A stretch of DNA of 44,366 nucleotides from CAG-791 sp963658695. GTDB lineage: Bacteria; Bacillota; Clostridia; Lachnospirales; Lachnospiraceae. The translations under genes were made by a program, and so were the position numbers. Below, in pieces: positions 1 to 7,756 of this stretch (positions within the stretch are counted from its first letter, which is position 1; each line of letters begins with the position of its first letter). The notes under the pieces are model-generated. The model saw nothing but the letters and a program-made list of their open reading frames with translations, did no database searches and was not told the origin of the DNA. Where the stretch lies: contig CAVKRN010000013.1 of assembly GCA_963658695.1 (NCBI GenBank), positions 1-44,366 on the forward strand. Reading direction: 5' to 3'.

Positions 1-51
1 AATCAGGAAAAAGGGCCAGTTAGTTAGGCTAGTTATTTAAAAATCGATGTA

Positions 52-927
52 CTAGGCACTGCTCTTGTTCCCATTTCGTACCACATTAAAGTGCAGCGCC
101 CCCGTAGGGCATGCGCCGGTGCAGGCACCGCACCGGATGCACTCGGCGCTGTTGGGATTGTGCGCCACATCCACATTCATTTTACACTGTCTGCTGCAGG
201 CACCGCACCCTGTACATTTATCCGACTCCACCTTCAGCTTCAAAAAGCTGATTCTCTGGAACAAACCATAAAAGGCACCCAATGGGCAAATGTATTTGCA
301 GAACGGACGATGGATCGTCATGGACAATGCGACAATCAGAATCAGTATAAACAGTTTCCATTGAAACAGCGCGCCCAGCATTCCGCGAACGCCTTCGTCC
401 AGAATTGCCAGCGGAATAGCTCCCTCCAATATCCCGACGGGACAGATCAGCTTGCAAAAATACGGAACGGAGGACAAGCCGTTATTAACCTTCAAAAAGG
501 CCGGCAGCACCAGAACGAACACAACCAGGAACAGGTATTTCATCCATCGAAGTGCCTGGTCCAGACGTTTCGGGACCGTCAGCTTCGGAACCGGGATTTT
601 GTACAGCAATTCCTGAACAAGGCCGAACACGCACAGCCATCCGCAAACAAATCGTCCCAGCAAAACGCCGATCAGGGCCAGATACCCCAGAACATAAAAC
701 GGAAATTTCTTCTTGCTGCCAACTACCGCCTGCAGCGCTCCAATAGGACAGGCCCCAATCGCCGCGGGACAGCTGTAGCAGTTCATGCCCGGGACGCAGA
801 AATTCTTCAATGCTCCGGTATAAATCAGACTCTGTCCCCATCCGGTCCATCGGCAGTTCTGCAGAAGGGCTGATACAACCTGTACCACCTTCCGCCGAAG
901 GCCTTGCCGGTGTGATGTATCCTTCAT
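52..927 (-). CDS. Membrane 4Fe-4S binding protein (NapH/NosR-like)
   Basis: Predicted membrane electron-transfer protein of 291 aa. The N-terminal part has a Cys cluster (CVPGMNCYSCP...GACPIGAL). It is followed by about four or five hydrophobic segments carrying Cys pairs in CGWLC, CKLICPVG and CKYICPLGAF, as in NapH/NosR-type proteins. The C-terminus holds two ferredoxin-like [4Fe-4S] motifs, CTGCGACSRQC and CIRCGACTGACP. The start was set at the internal ATG because GAGAGG lies about 9 nt upstream; an in-frame ATG 33 nt earlier has no such site. The 153-nt gene upstream on the same strand encodes a small CXXC protein, and the two probably form a unit. The redox partner is unknown. Family membership is well supported by the motifs; the physiological role is not. 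Confidence 0.85.
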   Translation of the reverse strand: MKDTSHRQGLRRKVVQVVSALLQNCRWTGWGQSLIYTGALKNFCVPGMNCYSCPAAIGACPIGALQAVVGSKKKFPFYVLGYLALIGVLLGRFVCGWLCVFGLVQELLYKIPVPKLTVPKRLDQALRWMKYLFLVVFVLVLPAFLKVNNGLSSVPYFCKLICPVGILEGAIPLAILDEGVRGMLGALFQWKLFILILIVALSMTIHRPFCKYICPLGAFYGLFQRISFLKLKVESDKCTGCGACSRQCKMNVDVAHNPNSAECIRCGACTGACPTGALHFNVVRNGNKSSA

Positions 928-983
928 AATAATATTCCTCTCACTGAATGATGCTGTCATTCTGCCAACAAAGCTCCAAGTTA

Positions 984-1046
984 GCAGTTACCTTCACAGC
1001 AACGCAGTCATCAATGTCACTGTACAGACGCCAGCCAACAACAAGC
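984..1046. repeat. Dispersed intergenic repeat, copy D
   Basis: The gap between the small CXXC gene and the 4Fe-4S gene holds CACTGTACAGACGCCAGCC (from 1018), the left part of a repeat family seen in several other gaps (for example 34100-34164 and 21949-21998). No terminator was seen here. Confidence 0.5.
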
Positions 1047-1047
1047 T

Positions 1048-1200
1048 CTAACCAATTCCAATGCACTCAAAGCAGATATTGGTAGCCTTCCGCAGCACAA
1101 CCTTCGGTTCCTTGCGGGCGATGCCAACGATAATACCGGCAATTGCCAACACAAGAATAATGTAGCGGATGCTCTTTTTCATTAAATCCCTGTGATTCAT
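1048..1200 (-). CDS. CD1871A-type small CXXC membrane protein
   Basis: Protein of 50 aa with one hydrophobic helix (roughly residues 10-27, YIILVLAIAGIIVG), a basic stretch, and the C-terminal motif CFECIGIG. This matches the small CD1871A-like CXXC family of Clostridia, which typically ends in C(L/F)ECIGIG. The start was placed at MNHRDLMKK because AGGGATG lies just upstream and family members are about 45-50 aa; an ATG 39 nt earlier is possible. It precedes the 4Fe-4S membrane protein on the same strand, which suggests the CXXC pair works with that protein in membrane redox chemistry. That role is inference; I know of no established function. Confidence 0.75.
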   Translation of the reverse strand: MNHRDLMKKSIRYIILVLAIAGIIVGIARKEPKVVLRKATNICFECIGIG

Positions 1201-1242
1201 TGCACATCCCTGTTTCATCATAAAACTGTTTTTCTCCATCTT

Positions 1243-1278
1243 CTAAGGAAATGCTGATTTAATCATTGTCTCCCTAAA
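1243..1278. repeat. 36-bp palindromic repeat, copy 1
   Basis: CTAAGGAAATGCTGATTTAA begins an imperfect palindrome that recurs at 26294-26329 and 26473-26508. It lies between nrdD and the small CXXC gene. Confidence 0.6.
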
Positions 1279-1303
1279 TTTATCTGCAGACATTATATCA
1301 AAT

Positions 1304-1340
1304 ACAAATCCGCCGGCAGCATAACCGTCGGCGGATTTGT
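1304..1340 (-). terminator. Terminator-like hairpin after nrdD
   Basis: ACAAATCCGCCGGC pairs with GTCGGCGGATTTGT across a 9-nt loop, giving a 14-bp stem about 60 nt beyond the nrdD stop. The following T-run is poor, so termination efficiency is uncertain. Confidence 0.7.
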
Positions 1341-1402
1341 ACTGTCTATTTTGTTCAAAATCCCGTGATTCCCTCAAAAACGATTTTTAAGAGAATTGGA
1401 AC

Positions 1403-3622
1403 TTACTCAAACGTCTTATTCGACAAGTGCAGCACCCGGTCCTTGATCTCCTGCGTGCGTCCCTGATTCCAGAACTGCGTGCCGATGTAGCCGCAGGTTC
1501 TTCTCGCCACGCTCATCTTCGCCTGGTCGCGGTTGCCACAGTTGGGGCACTCCCACACTAACTTGCCGCTCTCATCCTCTACGATCTTAATCTCGCCGTC
1601 GTAGCCGCAAACCTCACAGTAATCCGACTTCGTATTCAGCTCCGCGTACATGATGTTGTCGTAGATGTACTGCATCACAGATAACACCGCCGGAATGTTG
1701 TTCTGCATATTCGGCACCTCGATGTAGCTGATGGCACCACCCGGAGAAAGCCTCTGGAAATCTGCCTCGAAGCGAAGCTTGGTGAAGGCATCAATATTTT
1801 CCCGGACATTGACATGGTAGCTGTTGGTAATGTAGTTGTGATCCGTTACGTCCTTAATGATGCCGAAACGCTTCTGCAGGCACTTGGCAAACTTGTAGGT
1901 CGTGGATTCCATCGGTGTGCCGTAGAGTGAATAGCTGATATTCTCCTCCCTGCGCCACTGCGAGCACTTGTCATTCAAATGCTGCATCACCTTCAGTGCA
2001 AACTCCTTGCCCTGCGGGTCTGTATGCGATACACCCAGCATCCGCATGCACATCTCATACAGGCCGGCATAACCAAGGCTGATCGTCGAATAGTTGTTGT
2101 ACAGAAGACGGTCAATCTTCTCCCCCTTCTTCAGGCGCGCCAGTGCGCCATACTGCCACAGGATGGGCGCAACGTCCGAAACCGTCCCCAGAAGCCGCTC
2201 ATGACGGCAGCGAAGTGCACGGTGGCACAGCTCCAGACGCTCATCAAAAATCTTCCAGAACGCCTCCATGTCGCCGTAGGAAGAGCAGGCAACGTCCACC
2301 AGATTGATGGTCACGACGCCCTGATTAAAGCGTCCGTAGTACTTGTGCTTGCCTTCCGGTCCTAAGCCCTCCGTGTCCGGTGTTAAAAAGGAGCGGCACC
2401 CCATGCACGGATAGACGTCCCCGTTTTTATACTCCTTCATTTTCTTGGCAGAGATGTAATCCGGCACCATGCGCTTGGCTGTGCATTTTGCCGCCAACTC
2501 CGTCAGATAATAATAGGGTGAATCCGGATGAATGTTGTTCTCATCCAGTACGTAAATCAGCTTCGGGAAGGCCGGTGTGATCCAGACACCCTTCTCGTTC
2601 TTGACGCCCTGCATTCTCTGCAGCAGAACCTCCTGGATGATTCTGGCCAGATCGTCTCTTGTCTGTCCCTCCGGCACCTCCTCCAGATACATGAACATGG
2701 TCACAAAGGGAGCCTGTCCGTTGCAGGTCATCAGCGTGATCAGCTGGTACTGAATGGTCTGTATACCGGAACGGATTTCCTCACCGAGGCGGTTTTCCAC
2801 GATCTTGCTGATGATAGCATCATCCAGTGGCTCTCCTGTCAGCTTCCTCTCCTCACACACCTGCCGTGTCAGCTTCTTGCGGGATACATCCACAAAGGGA
2901 GCCAGATGGGAAAGCGTAAAGGACTGACCGCCGTACTGGTTGGAGGCGACCTGCGCTACGATCTGTGTTGTAACGTTGCAGGCCGTAAAAAAGCTGTGCG
3001 GCTTCTCGATCAGGGTCTCACTGATGACTGTGCCGTTCTGCAGCATGTCCTCCAGATTGATCAGATCGCAGTTGTGTTCCTTCTGCGCGTAATAATCCGA
3101 ATCGTGGAAGTGAATGATCCCGTCCTCATGTGCCTTGACAATGTCCTCCGGCAACAGGACGCGCTTGGTCAGATCCTTGGATACCTCGCCTGCCATATAG
3201 TCGCGCTGCGTGGAATTGATGACCGGATTCTTATTGGAGTTCTCCTGCTTCACCTCTTCATTCTGTTGATTGATCAGTGCCAGAATGCCGTTGTCGGTGG
3301 TGTTGGCCTTCCGGGAAATCTCTCTTTTATAGCGGTAACGGACATATTTCTGCGCAACCTCGTAGCCCCGCATCTCCATGATGCCGGTCTCCACCATATC
3401 CTGAATGTCCTCTACACTGACAGCATGGGGCGCACTCTGCACCTTCTTGGCAATGTTGTCCGCAACAGCGTTGATCTGGTATTCGTTCATCTGATAGATG
3501 CCGCTTACCTCCGCGTTTGCCTTCTGAATTGCGTTGATAATCTTCGCAATATTGAAGTCAACCTCCTGTCCATTTCTCTTAATAACGTTCGTCTTCACCG
3601 CTGATGTCTCACTTACTGCCAT
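1403..3622 (-). CDS. nrdD: Anaerobic (class III) ribonucleoside-triphosphate reductase
   Basis: Protein of 739 aa that reduces ribonucleotides to deoxyribonucleotides under anoxia with a glycyl radical. An ATP-cone occupies roughly residues 10-105 (VIKRNGQEVDFNIAKIINAI). The C-terminus has a zinc site, CEVC near residue 669 and CPNC near residue 692, followed by the glycyl radical motif RTCGYIG with the radical Gly near residue 711. The start was moved 40 codons into the open frame to the ATG preceded by GGAGGGAGAGCAGC. The activase gene nrdG is not adjacent and was not found in the window. Two NrdR-box-like sites lie 35-95 bp upstream. Length and motifs fit the family; confidence is high. 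Confidence 0.97.
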   Translation of the reverse strand: MAVSETSAVKTNVIKRNGQEVDFNIAKIINAIQKANAEVSGIYQMNEYQINAVADNIAKKVQSAPHAVSVEDIQDMVETGIMEMRGYEVAQKYVRYRYKREISRKANTTDNGILALINQQNEEVKQENSNKNPVINSTQRDYMAGEVSKDLTKRVLLPEDIVKAHEDGIIHFHDSDYYAQKEHNCDLINLEDMLQNGTVISETLIEKPHSFFTACNVTTQIVAQVASNQYGGQSFTLSHLAPFVDVSRKKLTRQVCEERKLTGEPLDDAIISKIVENRLGEEIRSGIQTIQYQLITLMTCNGQAPFVTMFMYLEEVPEGQTRDDLARIIQEVLLQRMQGVKNEKGVWITPAFPKLIYVLDENNIHPDSPYYYLTELAAKCTAKRMVPDYISAKKMKEYKNGDVYPCMGCRSFLTPDTEGLGPEGKHKYYGRFNQGVVTINLVDVACSSYGDMEAFWKIFDERLELCHRALRCRHERLLGTVSDVAPILWQYGALARLKKGEKIDRLLYNNYSTISLGYAGLYEMCMRMLGVSHTDPQGKEFALKVMQHLNDKCSQWRREENISYSLYGTPMESTTYKFAKCLQKRFGIIKDVTDHNYITNSYHVNVRENIDAFTKLRFEADFQRLSPGGAISYIEVPNMQNNIPAVLSVMQYIYDNIMYAELNTKSDYCEVCGYDGEIKIVEDESGKLVWECPNCGNRDQAKMSVARRTCGYIGTQFWNQGRTQEIKDRVLHLSNKTFE

Positions 3623-3656
3623 GCTGCTCTCCCTCCGACTGACTATTTCGAATACA

Positions 3657-3716
3657 TCACACCAGATGTGCAATATCTTGTAATATGATTCGTACGTGAC
3701 TACCAGATGTTGTGCT
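3657..3716 (-). promoter_or_regulatory. Candidate paired NrdR boxes upstream of nrdD
   Basis: Two similar sites, ACACCAGATGTGC (about 3657-3672) and CTACCAGATGTTGTGC (about 3699-3716), have centres 40 bp apart, close to four helical turns. Both resemble the NrdR consensus (acaCwAtATaTwGtgt). A TATACT-like -10 lies at 3734-3739 on the minus strand. Site identity is inferred from similarity and from position before nrdD. Confidence 0.45.
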
Positions 3717-3807
3717 AGAAGCAATGCTCTGCTAGTATACACTACCGATTATGAAAAAGATAGATGTACACCGCAGAAAAAATATCCCAAAATCCGTTGT
3801 AAGATTT

Positions 3808-3888
3808 GGTAACTATTCAGAGCCAAGAAAATTATCAAAAGAATGTCCGCCCAACAGTGATTTTACGAATGGGCTCCGGATAGTTACC
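3808..3888. repeat. Inverted repeat between ttcA-like gene and nrdD
   Basis: GGTAACTAT (3808-3816) and ATAGTTACC (3880-3888) are perfect 9-nt inverted copies bracketing an AT-rich spacer just beyond the ttcA-like stop. The rest of the 278-bp gap holds only the nrdD promoter region. Confidence 0.5.
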
Positions 3889-3900
3889 GGGCAATTCACG

Positions 3901-5112
3901 TCATTCAAATCCTTCCAGGAAGGTGTGATGCTCCCCGTCCTTTTTGTAGCCCAAAAGCTTGTCTACGCAGACATTCTCTGTCGCGTGGAAAATATTGGAT
4001 TCCAGCATCGGATTGGTCTTCTTCAGCTCTGCTATGATGCGCTTGGTCTCCATCCGCTTATGTCCCGTGCGCGAGCCTCCCTGTTCTCCGGCCTCTGCCG
4101 CACAGGTCGTACAGGTATCTGTAAAATGACACGCGCACTGAATAAAATGCAGATGGTTGCGGTCACGCCAGGCCTTGATATCCTCCTCGCGGATAAAATA
4201 GAGCGGCCGGATCAGCTCCATTCCCGCAAAGTTTGTACTCCGAAGACGCGGCAGCATGCCGGCCCACTGCCCGGAGTACAGCATCCCCATGAGGGCTGTC
4301 TCAATCACATCATCATAGTGGTGACCCAGGGCAATTTTGTTGCAGCCAAGCTCCTGTGCCTTCTTATACAGATGTCCGCGACGCATCCTTGCGCACAGAT
4401 AGCATGGAGACGATGTCACCTTGTACACCGTATCGAAAATCGTTGTCTCGAAAAAGATCAGCGGAATCCCCAGCAGCCTTGCGTTGTTCTCAATGATATG
4501 CCGATTGGCCTCGTTATAACCCGGATCCATGCACAAAAAAGTCAGATCAAAGGAAAACTGTCCGTGCCGCTGAAATTCCTGGAAAAGCTTGGCCATGAGC
4601 ATGGAATCCTTGCCGCCGGAGATGCAAACCGCAATATGATCCCCGTCCTGAATCATCTGATACTTTAGGATGGCCCGCGCAAAGGGATTCAGGAGATCCT
4701 TATGAAACCGTCCCTTCTGCAGCGAGGTTTCAATTTTCTCCCGCAGGATCTCATTCTCCGCCTGCTTTTGAATGGCATGAAGTGCCCACGCCCCATAACC
4801 GCCCGCCAGGCTCTGAGCATAAAATCCCTTCTCGCGCAGCTCCTGCGCAAGGTCTCTGGTGATGGTCCCGTATTTACAGTAAAGAACGATCCTCTGTTCC
4901 TTTGAAAACGGCGTCAGCTGCCTGCCATCCGCATACTCCAGAACTTTCTCCGGCGAAAAGAGAACGCAACCCGGGATGAAGCCATGCTCGTAGTCGCTTT
5001 CGTCTCTGGTATCCACCAGAAGGTATTCACCCGGCAGGAGCGCATCCAGCTCGCTGGCTGTAATTTCCAGATTCTCTCCGGCTTCGATCTGATCCATCCA
5101 TTCCTGTTTCAT
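3901..5112 (-). CDS. Rhodanese-TtcA fusion, tRNA thiolation-type PP-loop protein
   Basis: Protein of 403 aa with two parts. Residues about 15-115 form a rhodanese domain (LLVDTRDESDYEHGFIPG) with a candidate persulfide Cys in the loop YCKYGTITR. Residues about 145-370 form a TtcA-like PP-loop ATPase with SGGKDS, the cluster pair CYLCARMRRG, and GHHYDD. TtcA proteins make 2-thiocytidine in tRNA using an Fe-S cluster and persulfide sulfur, so the fused rhodanese could supply the sulfur. An extra Cys-rich stretch (CACHFTDTCTTC) lies where the third cluster ligand would be expected. The Shine-Dalgarno is weak. A 43-codon ORF ends 11 nt upstream and may be cotranscribed. The exact tRNA target is not provable from sequence. 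Confidence 0.88.
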   Translation of the reverse strand: MKQEWMDQIEAGENLEITASELDALLPGEYLLVDTRDESDYEHGFIPGCVLFSPEKVLEYADGRQLTPFSKEQRIVLYCKYGTITRDLAQELREKGFYAQSLAGGYGAWALHAIQKQAENEILREKIETSLQKGRFHKDLLNPFARAILKYQMIQDGDHIAVCISGGKDSMLMAKLFQEFQRHGQFSFDLTFLCMDPGYNEANRHIIENNARLLGIPLIFFETTIFDTVYKVTSSPCYLCARMRRGHLYKKAQELGCNKIALGHHYDDVIETALMGMLYSGQWAGMLPRLRSTNFAGMELIRPLYFIREEDIKAWRDRNHLHFIQCACHFTDTCTTCAAEAGEQGGSRTGHKRMETKRIIAELKKTNPMLESNIFHATENVCVDKLLGYKKDGEHHTFLEGFE

Positions 5113-5123
5113 AGTAAGTACCT

Positions 5124-5255
5124 TTAAATCCTTTGGTAACTGCGCAGACGATTCGCGACAACCTCACAAGTGTAAAGAAGCTCCGTAGCAAATGCAAGCG
5201 CCTGTTCAATGTCAAATCTGCGATAGGCACGAAAACCGGGATGTGTAGTACTCAT
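5124..5255 (-). CDS. Small hypothetical ORF upstream of the ttcA-like gene
   Basis: A 43-aa frame starts at an ATG preceded by GCGAGGAAAAC and ends 11 nt before the ttcA-like start. The peptide begins MSTTHPGFRAYRRFD and is mostly helical and soluble in character, with a single Cys. I do not recognise a family. Spacing, a plausible ribosome site and the shared strand argue for a real leader gene of the ttcA-like unit, but the short length leaves chance possible. Confidence 0.5.
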   Translation of the reverse strand: MSTTHPGFRAYRRFDIEQALAFATELLYTCEVVANRLRSYQRI

Positions 5256-5485
5256 GTTTTCCTCGCAGGGATTCTCTATAAATCTCGCTTCTTCACCAAA
5301 CGCCCGATTCGCGCAAAACTCGTCCGTCCACGAGTCTTCCTTCGGAAGCCCCGTGTCTTGGACTCAAACATGTTGCGCTCACACCGGGCTGGTGAATCCG
5401 CTCTATTCATGAGAATCCAACTGCTCGTCAAAAAATCGCACAACACATCCCGATTTTCGTGCCCCCAAAGCTACTGAAGCATATA
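5256..5485. other. Gene-free stretch upstream of the small ORF
   Basis: No convincing gene was seen. On the minus strand a TTGACG hexamer occurs near 5430, but the -10 partner is weak, so the promoter of the small ORF/ttcA-like unit is not firmly placed. Confidence 0.4.
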
Positions 5486-5525
5486 AAAAGGGCCTCTGCA
5501 CGGAGGAAGGTGTGTGCAGAGGCCC
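5486..5525 (-). terminator. Rho-independent terminator of amt
   Basis: GGGCCTCTGCAC (5490-5501) pairs with GTGCAGAGGCCC (5514-5525) in a perfect 12-bp stem. On the minus strand it is followed by a T-run. It lies about 160 nt beyond the amt stop. Confidence 0.9.
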
Positions 5526-5578
5526 CAATGAATAAATACCGCCAGGCTGTGCTGGGACGATATTGATTCCGGAGGGTT

Positions 5579-5644
5579 GCTCAGGCGGAAAGGATCAGTT
5601 CCTCTTGCCTGAGCCGAATGGGTGCCGCCGTTTCCTGCGGCACC
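5579..5644 (-). other. Two strong hairpins between the amt stop and its terminator
   Basis: GCTCAGGC (5579-5586) pairs with GCCTGAGC (5607-5614), with an inner GGAA/TTCC pair. GGTGCCGC (5621-5628) pairs with GCGGCACC (5637-5644). Both would lie in the 3' untranslated region of the amt transcript. Function is unknown; RNA stabilisation or processing is possible. Confidence 0.6.
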
Positions 5645-5687
5645 GCCGATAATTTTGAATCTACCTTACTGTCGGAATGCGTATTGC

Positions 5688-7439
5688 TTATTCCACATCC
5701 TGCAGTGCTGCGAAGTCCTCTTCGCCGGTACGAACCTTAACAACTTTTGCAACGTTGTATACGAAAATCTTTCCGTCTCCGATGTGACCGGTGTAAAGCG
5801 CCTTCTTGGTAGCTTCGATAACCTTGTCCACGGAAATCTTGGAAATGATAACCTCAACCTTTACCTTCGGCAGAAGTGTGGAGTCTACAACCGCGCCGCG
5901 GTAACGCTCCATGGAGCCCTTCTGGATGCCGCAGCCCATAACCTGGGTCATCGTCATACCGGTAACGCCGAGCTCGTTCAGTGCACGCTTGAGTTCGTCA
6001 AACTTGGACAGGCGGCAGATAATGGATACCTTGTGCATTCCGGTGTCAAGCTCCGGAACTGCTGCAGGAGCGGCAACAACCTTAACAGCTGCGTCCTTCT
6101 GCACATCGCTTGCCTTCTCGTAATCGCCCTCACCAAGATCGGTGTTATCGTTTACGGTCATTTCCATATTGGTGACATCGGTAATGGCAAATCCGGAATA
6201 AGCACTTGCAAGGCCGTGCTCATGCATATCAAGTCCGTCAATCTCAACCTGTGCCGGAACACGAAGGCCAATGGTCTTATCAATGAGCTTGAATACAACG
6301 AACATGACGATCAGTACATATGCATCGATAGCAACAATGCCCAATGTCTGAACACCCAGCTGCGCAAAGCCGCCGCCATAGAAAAGTCCTACGCCAACGC
6401 CGTCTGCACCGGTAGAGAACAAACCAACTGCCAGGGTGCCCCAGATGCCGTTGACCATATGTACGGAAACCGCACCAACCGGATCATCGATCTTTGCTAC
6501 ATTATCAAAGAACTCAACCGACAGAACTACAAGGAACCCGGCTACCAGACCGATGAAGAATGCACCGATCGGAGAAACGCAGTCGCATCCTGCTGTGATG
6601 GCAACGAGCCCTGCAAGAGCGCCGTTGAAGGTCATGGACACATCCGGCTTACCATAGCGGAACCATGTGAAGATCATCGTAACAACCGTAGCAACAGCTG
6701 CTGCCAGGTTTGTCGTCATGAATGCGGTAGAAGCATTGATGGCATCGTCTGCCGTTGCCATAGCCGCTGTAGAACCACCGTTGAATCCGAACCAGCAGAA
6801 CCAGAGGATGAACACACCCAGCGCTGCAGCGGTCAGGTTGTGACCGGGAATTGCTCTCGCCTTTCCGTTGCGATCGTACTTGCCGATACGGGGTCCGAGT
6901 AATGCTGCGCCGAGGCAGGCAATGACACCGCCGACGTTATGTACGACTGCAGATCCTGCGAAGTCGTGGAAGCCCAGCGTAGAAAGCCAGCCGCCGCCCC
7001 ATGCCCAGTGTCCGCTGATGGGATAAATCAGAAGAGAAATGGCTGCAGAGTATGCGCAGTAGGCCTTGAAGTTGGTGCGCTCTGCCATGGATCCGGACAC
7101 GATCGTTGCTGCGGTTGCGCAGAACACGGTCTGGAAAATGACGTAGCACCAAAGGGGCATTGTCTGCGGTACGGTGCTGTTGGTCGCATCGTAAACACCG
7201 CGGATCAGAGGATCAAATCCGCCGATCAGAGGATTCAGGCTTCCGAACATCAGTCCAAAGCCAACCAGCCAGTAACAGGGAGTTCCGATGCAGAAGTCCA
7301 TCATGTTCTTCATCAGAATGTTGCCCGTATTCTTGGCTCTCGTCAAACCAGCCTCACAAAGAGCAAAGCCGGCCTGCATGAAATAGATCAGCGCCGAAGC
7401 GATGAGCACCCATGCAACAGTACTAACATTGATTTCCAT
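5688..7439 (-). CDS. amt: Ammonium transporter with fused C-terminal P-II domain
   Basis: Protein of 583 aa. Residues about 1-400 form the multi-helix Amt channel (starting VAWVLIASALIYFMQAGFALCEAGLTR, with GHWAWGGGWL and the HNVGG and DDPVGAVSVH regions). A linker of about 65 residues leads to a P-II-like regulator at about 467-583 (MHKVSIICRLSKFDELK, then YRGA in the T-loop region and GDGKIFVYNV). P-II proteins gate Amt channels in response to ADP/ATP and 2-oxoglutarate, so this fusion should be a self-regulated ammonium channel. The start was moved to the ATG behind GGGAGGAGTGAGT. It lies downstream of gltD on the same strand but has its own promoter and leader terminator. Fusion and family are clear. 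Confidence 0.95.
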   Translation of the reverse strand: MEINVSTVAWVLIASALIYFMQAGFALCEAGLTRAKNTGNILMKNMMDFCIGTPCYWLVGFGLMFGSLNPLIGGFDPLIRGVYDATNSTVPQTMPLWCYVIFQTVFCATAATIVSGSMAERTNFKAYCAYSAAISLLIYPISGHWAWGGGWLSTLGFHDFAGSAVVHNVGGVIACLGAALLGPRIGKYDRNGKARAIPGHNLTAAALGVFILWFCWFGFNGGSTAAMATADDAINASTAFMTTNLAAAVATVVTMIFTWFRYGKPDVSMTFNGALAGLVAITAGCDCVSPIGAFFIGLVAGFLVVLSVEFFDNVAKIDDPVGAVSVHMVNGIWGTLAVGLFSTGADGVGVGLFYGGGFAQLGVQTLGIVAIDAYVLIVMFVVFKLIDKTIGLRVPAQVEIDGLDMHEHGLASAYSGFAITDVTNMEMTVNDNTDLGEGDYEKASDVQKDAAVKVVAAPAAVPELDTGMHKVSIICRLSKFDELKRALNELGVTGMTMTQVMGCGIQKGSMERYRGAVVDSTLLPKVKVEVIISKISVDKVIEATKKALYTGHIGDGKIFVYNVAKVVKVRTGEEDFAALQDVE

Positions 7440-7514
7440 ACTCACTCCTCCCTGCCGTGACCAACGCACCTCCGATTCCACTTCCACCGTCGTCGCAAGC
7501 CCTTTTGAAAAATT

Positions 7515-7560
7515 ACGATCATGAATTTGTCCGCATGCGGAAAGTTCATGTCGAAATCGT
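7515..7560 (-). other. Second leader hairpin of amt
   Basis: A long inverted repeat centred at 7535 (CATGAA...TTCATG, inner TCCGCA/TGCGGA, outer ACGAT/ATCGT) is followed on the minus strand by AATTTTTC. It could act as a second weak terminator or as an RNA structure in the amt leader. Confidence 0.55.
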
Positions 7561-7578
7561 CAGGTGCTAAACAGATAC

Positions 7579-7627
7579 AAAAAAAGAGCCGAAACCCGGT
7601 ATTCCGGATTCCAGCTCCTTTGCTGAA
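7579..7627 (-). promoter_or_regulatory. amt leader terminator with overlapping hexaloop hairpin
   Basis: The minus strand has a 14-bp stem (7604-7617 with 7586-7599, including three G-U pairs), an AATA loop and a run of seven Ts at 7579-7585, which is a strong terminator. It lies about 50 nt after a candidate amt promoter, so it acts inside the amt leader as well as behind gltD. A competing hairpin at 7609-7627 (arms TTCAGC and GCTGGAA) has loop AAAGGA and uses the 5' arm of the terminator, so the two folds exclude each other. A hexaloop with A1 and G4 is the hallmark of ANTAR-protein binding hairpins. Confidence 0.7.
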
Positions 7628-7663
7628 TCGATATAAATGCGTCTAGTCCACAGCACTTGTTTT

Positions 7664-7701
7664 GATAGCATGATTGTATACTTGTATGCTATCTCCCACA
7701 A
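7664..7701 (-). promoter_or_regulatory. Candidate amt promoter with overlapping palindrome
   Basis: On the minus strand TTGTGG (7696-7701) and TACAAT (7673-7678) are separated by 17 bp. A palindrome, GATAGCAT (7664-7671) with ATGCTATC (7686-7693), overlaps the promoter and could be an operator. Confidence 0.55.
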
Positions 7702-7756
7702 TCCACATTTCTACCAAGATTTTAGCGGGAGATTCTTAAATTTTTGTAAATGTGCG

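Noticed and set aside
1..51. DtxR-like palindrome GTTAGTTAGGCTAGTTA
   Set aside because: Poor symmetry, located downstream of a gene rather than before a promoter.
2528..3604. 358-codon open frame opposite nrdD
   Set aside because: Shadow of nrdD with no recognisable protein features.
5560..5660. Glycine-riboswitch-like string (CUCAGGCAAGAGG) on the minus strand
   Set aside because: Only one conserved block resembles the aptamer. The sequence is explained by a simple inverted repeat, and no glycine-related gene follows.
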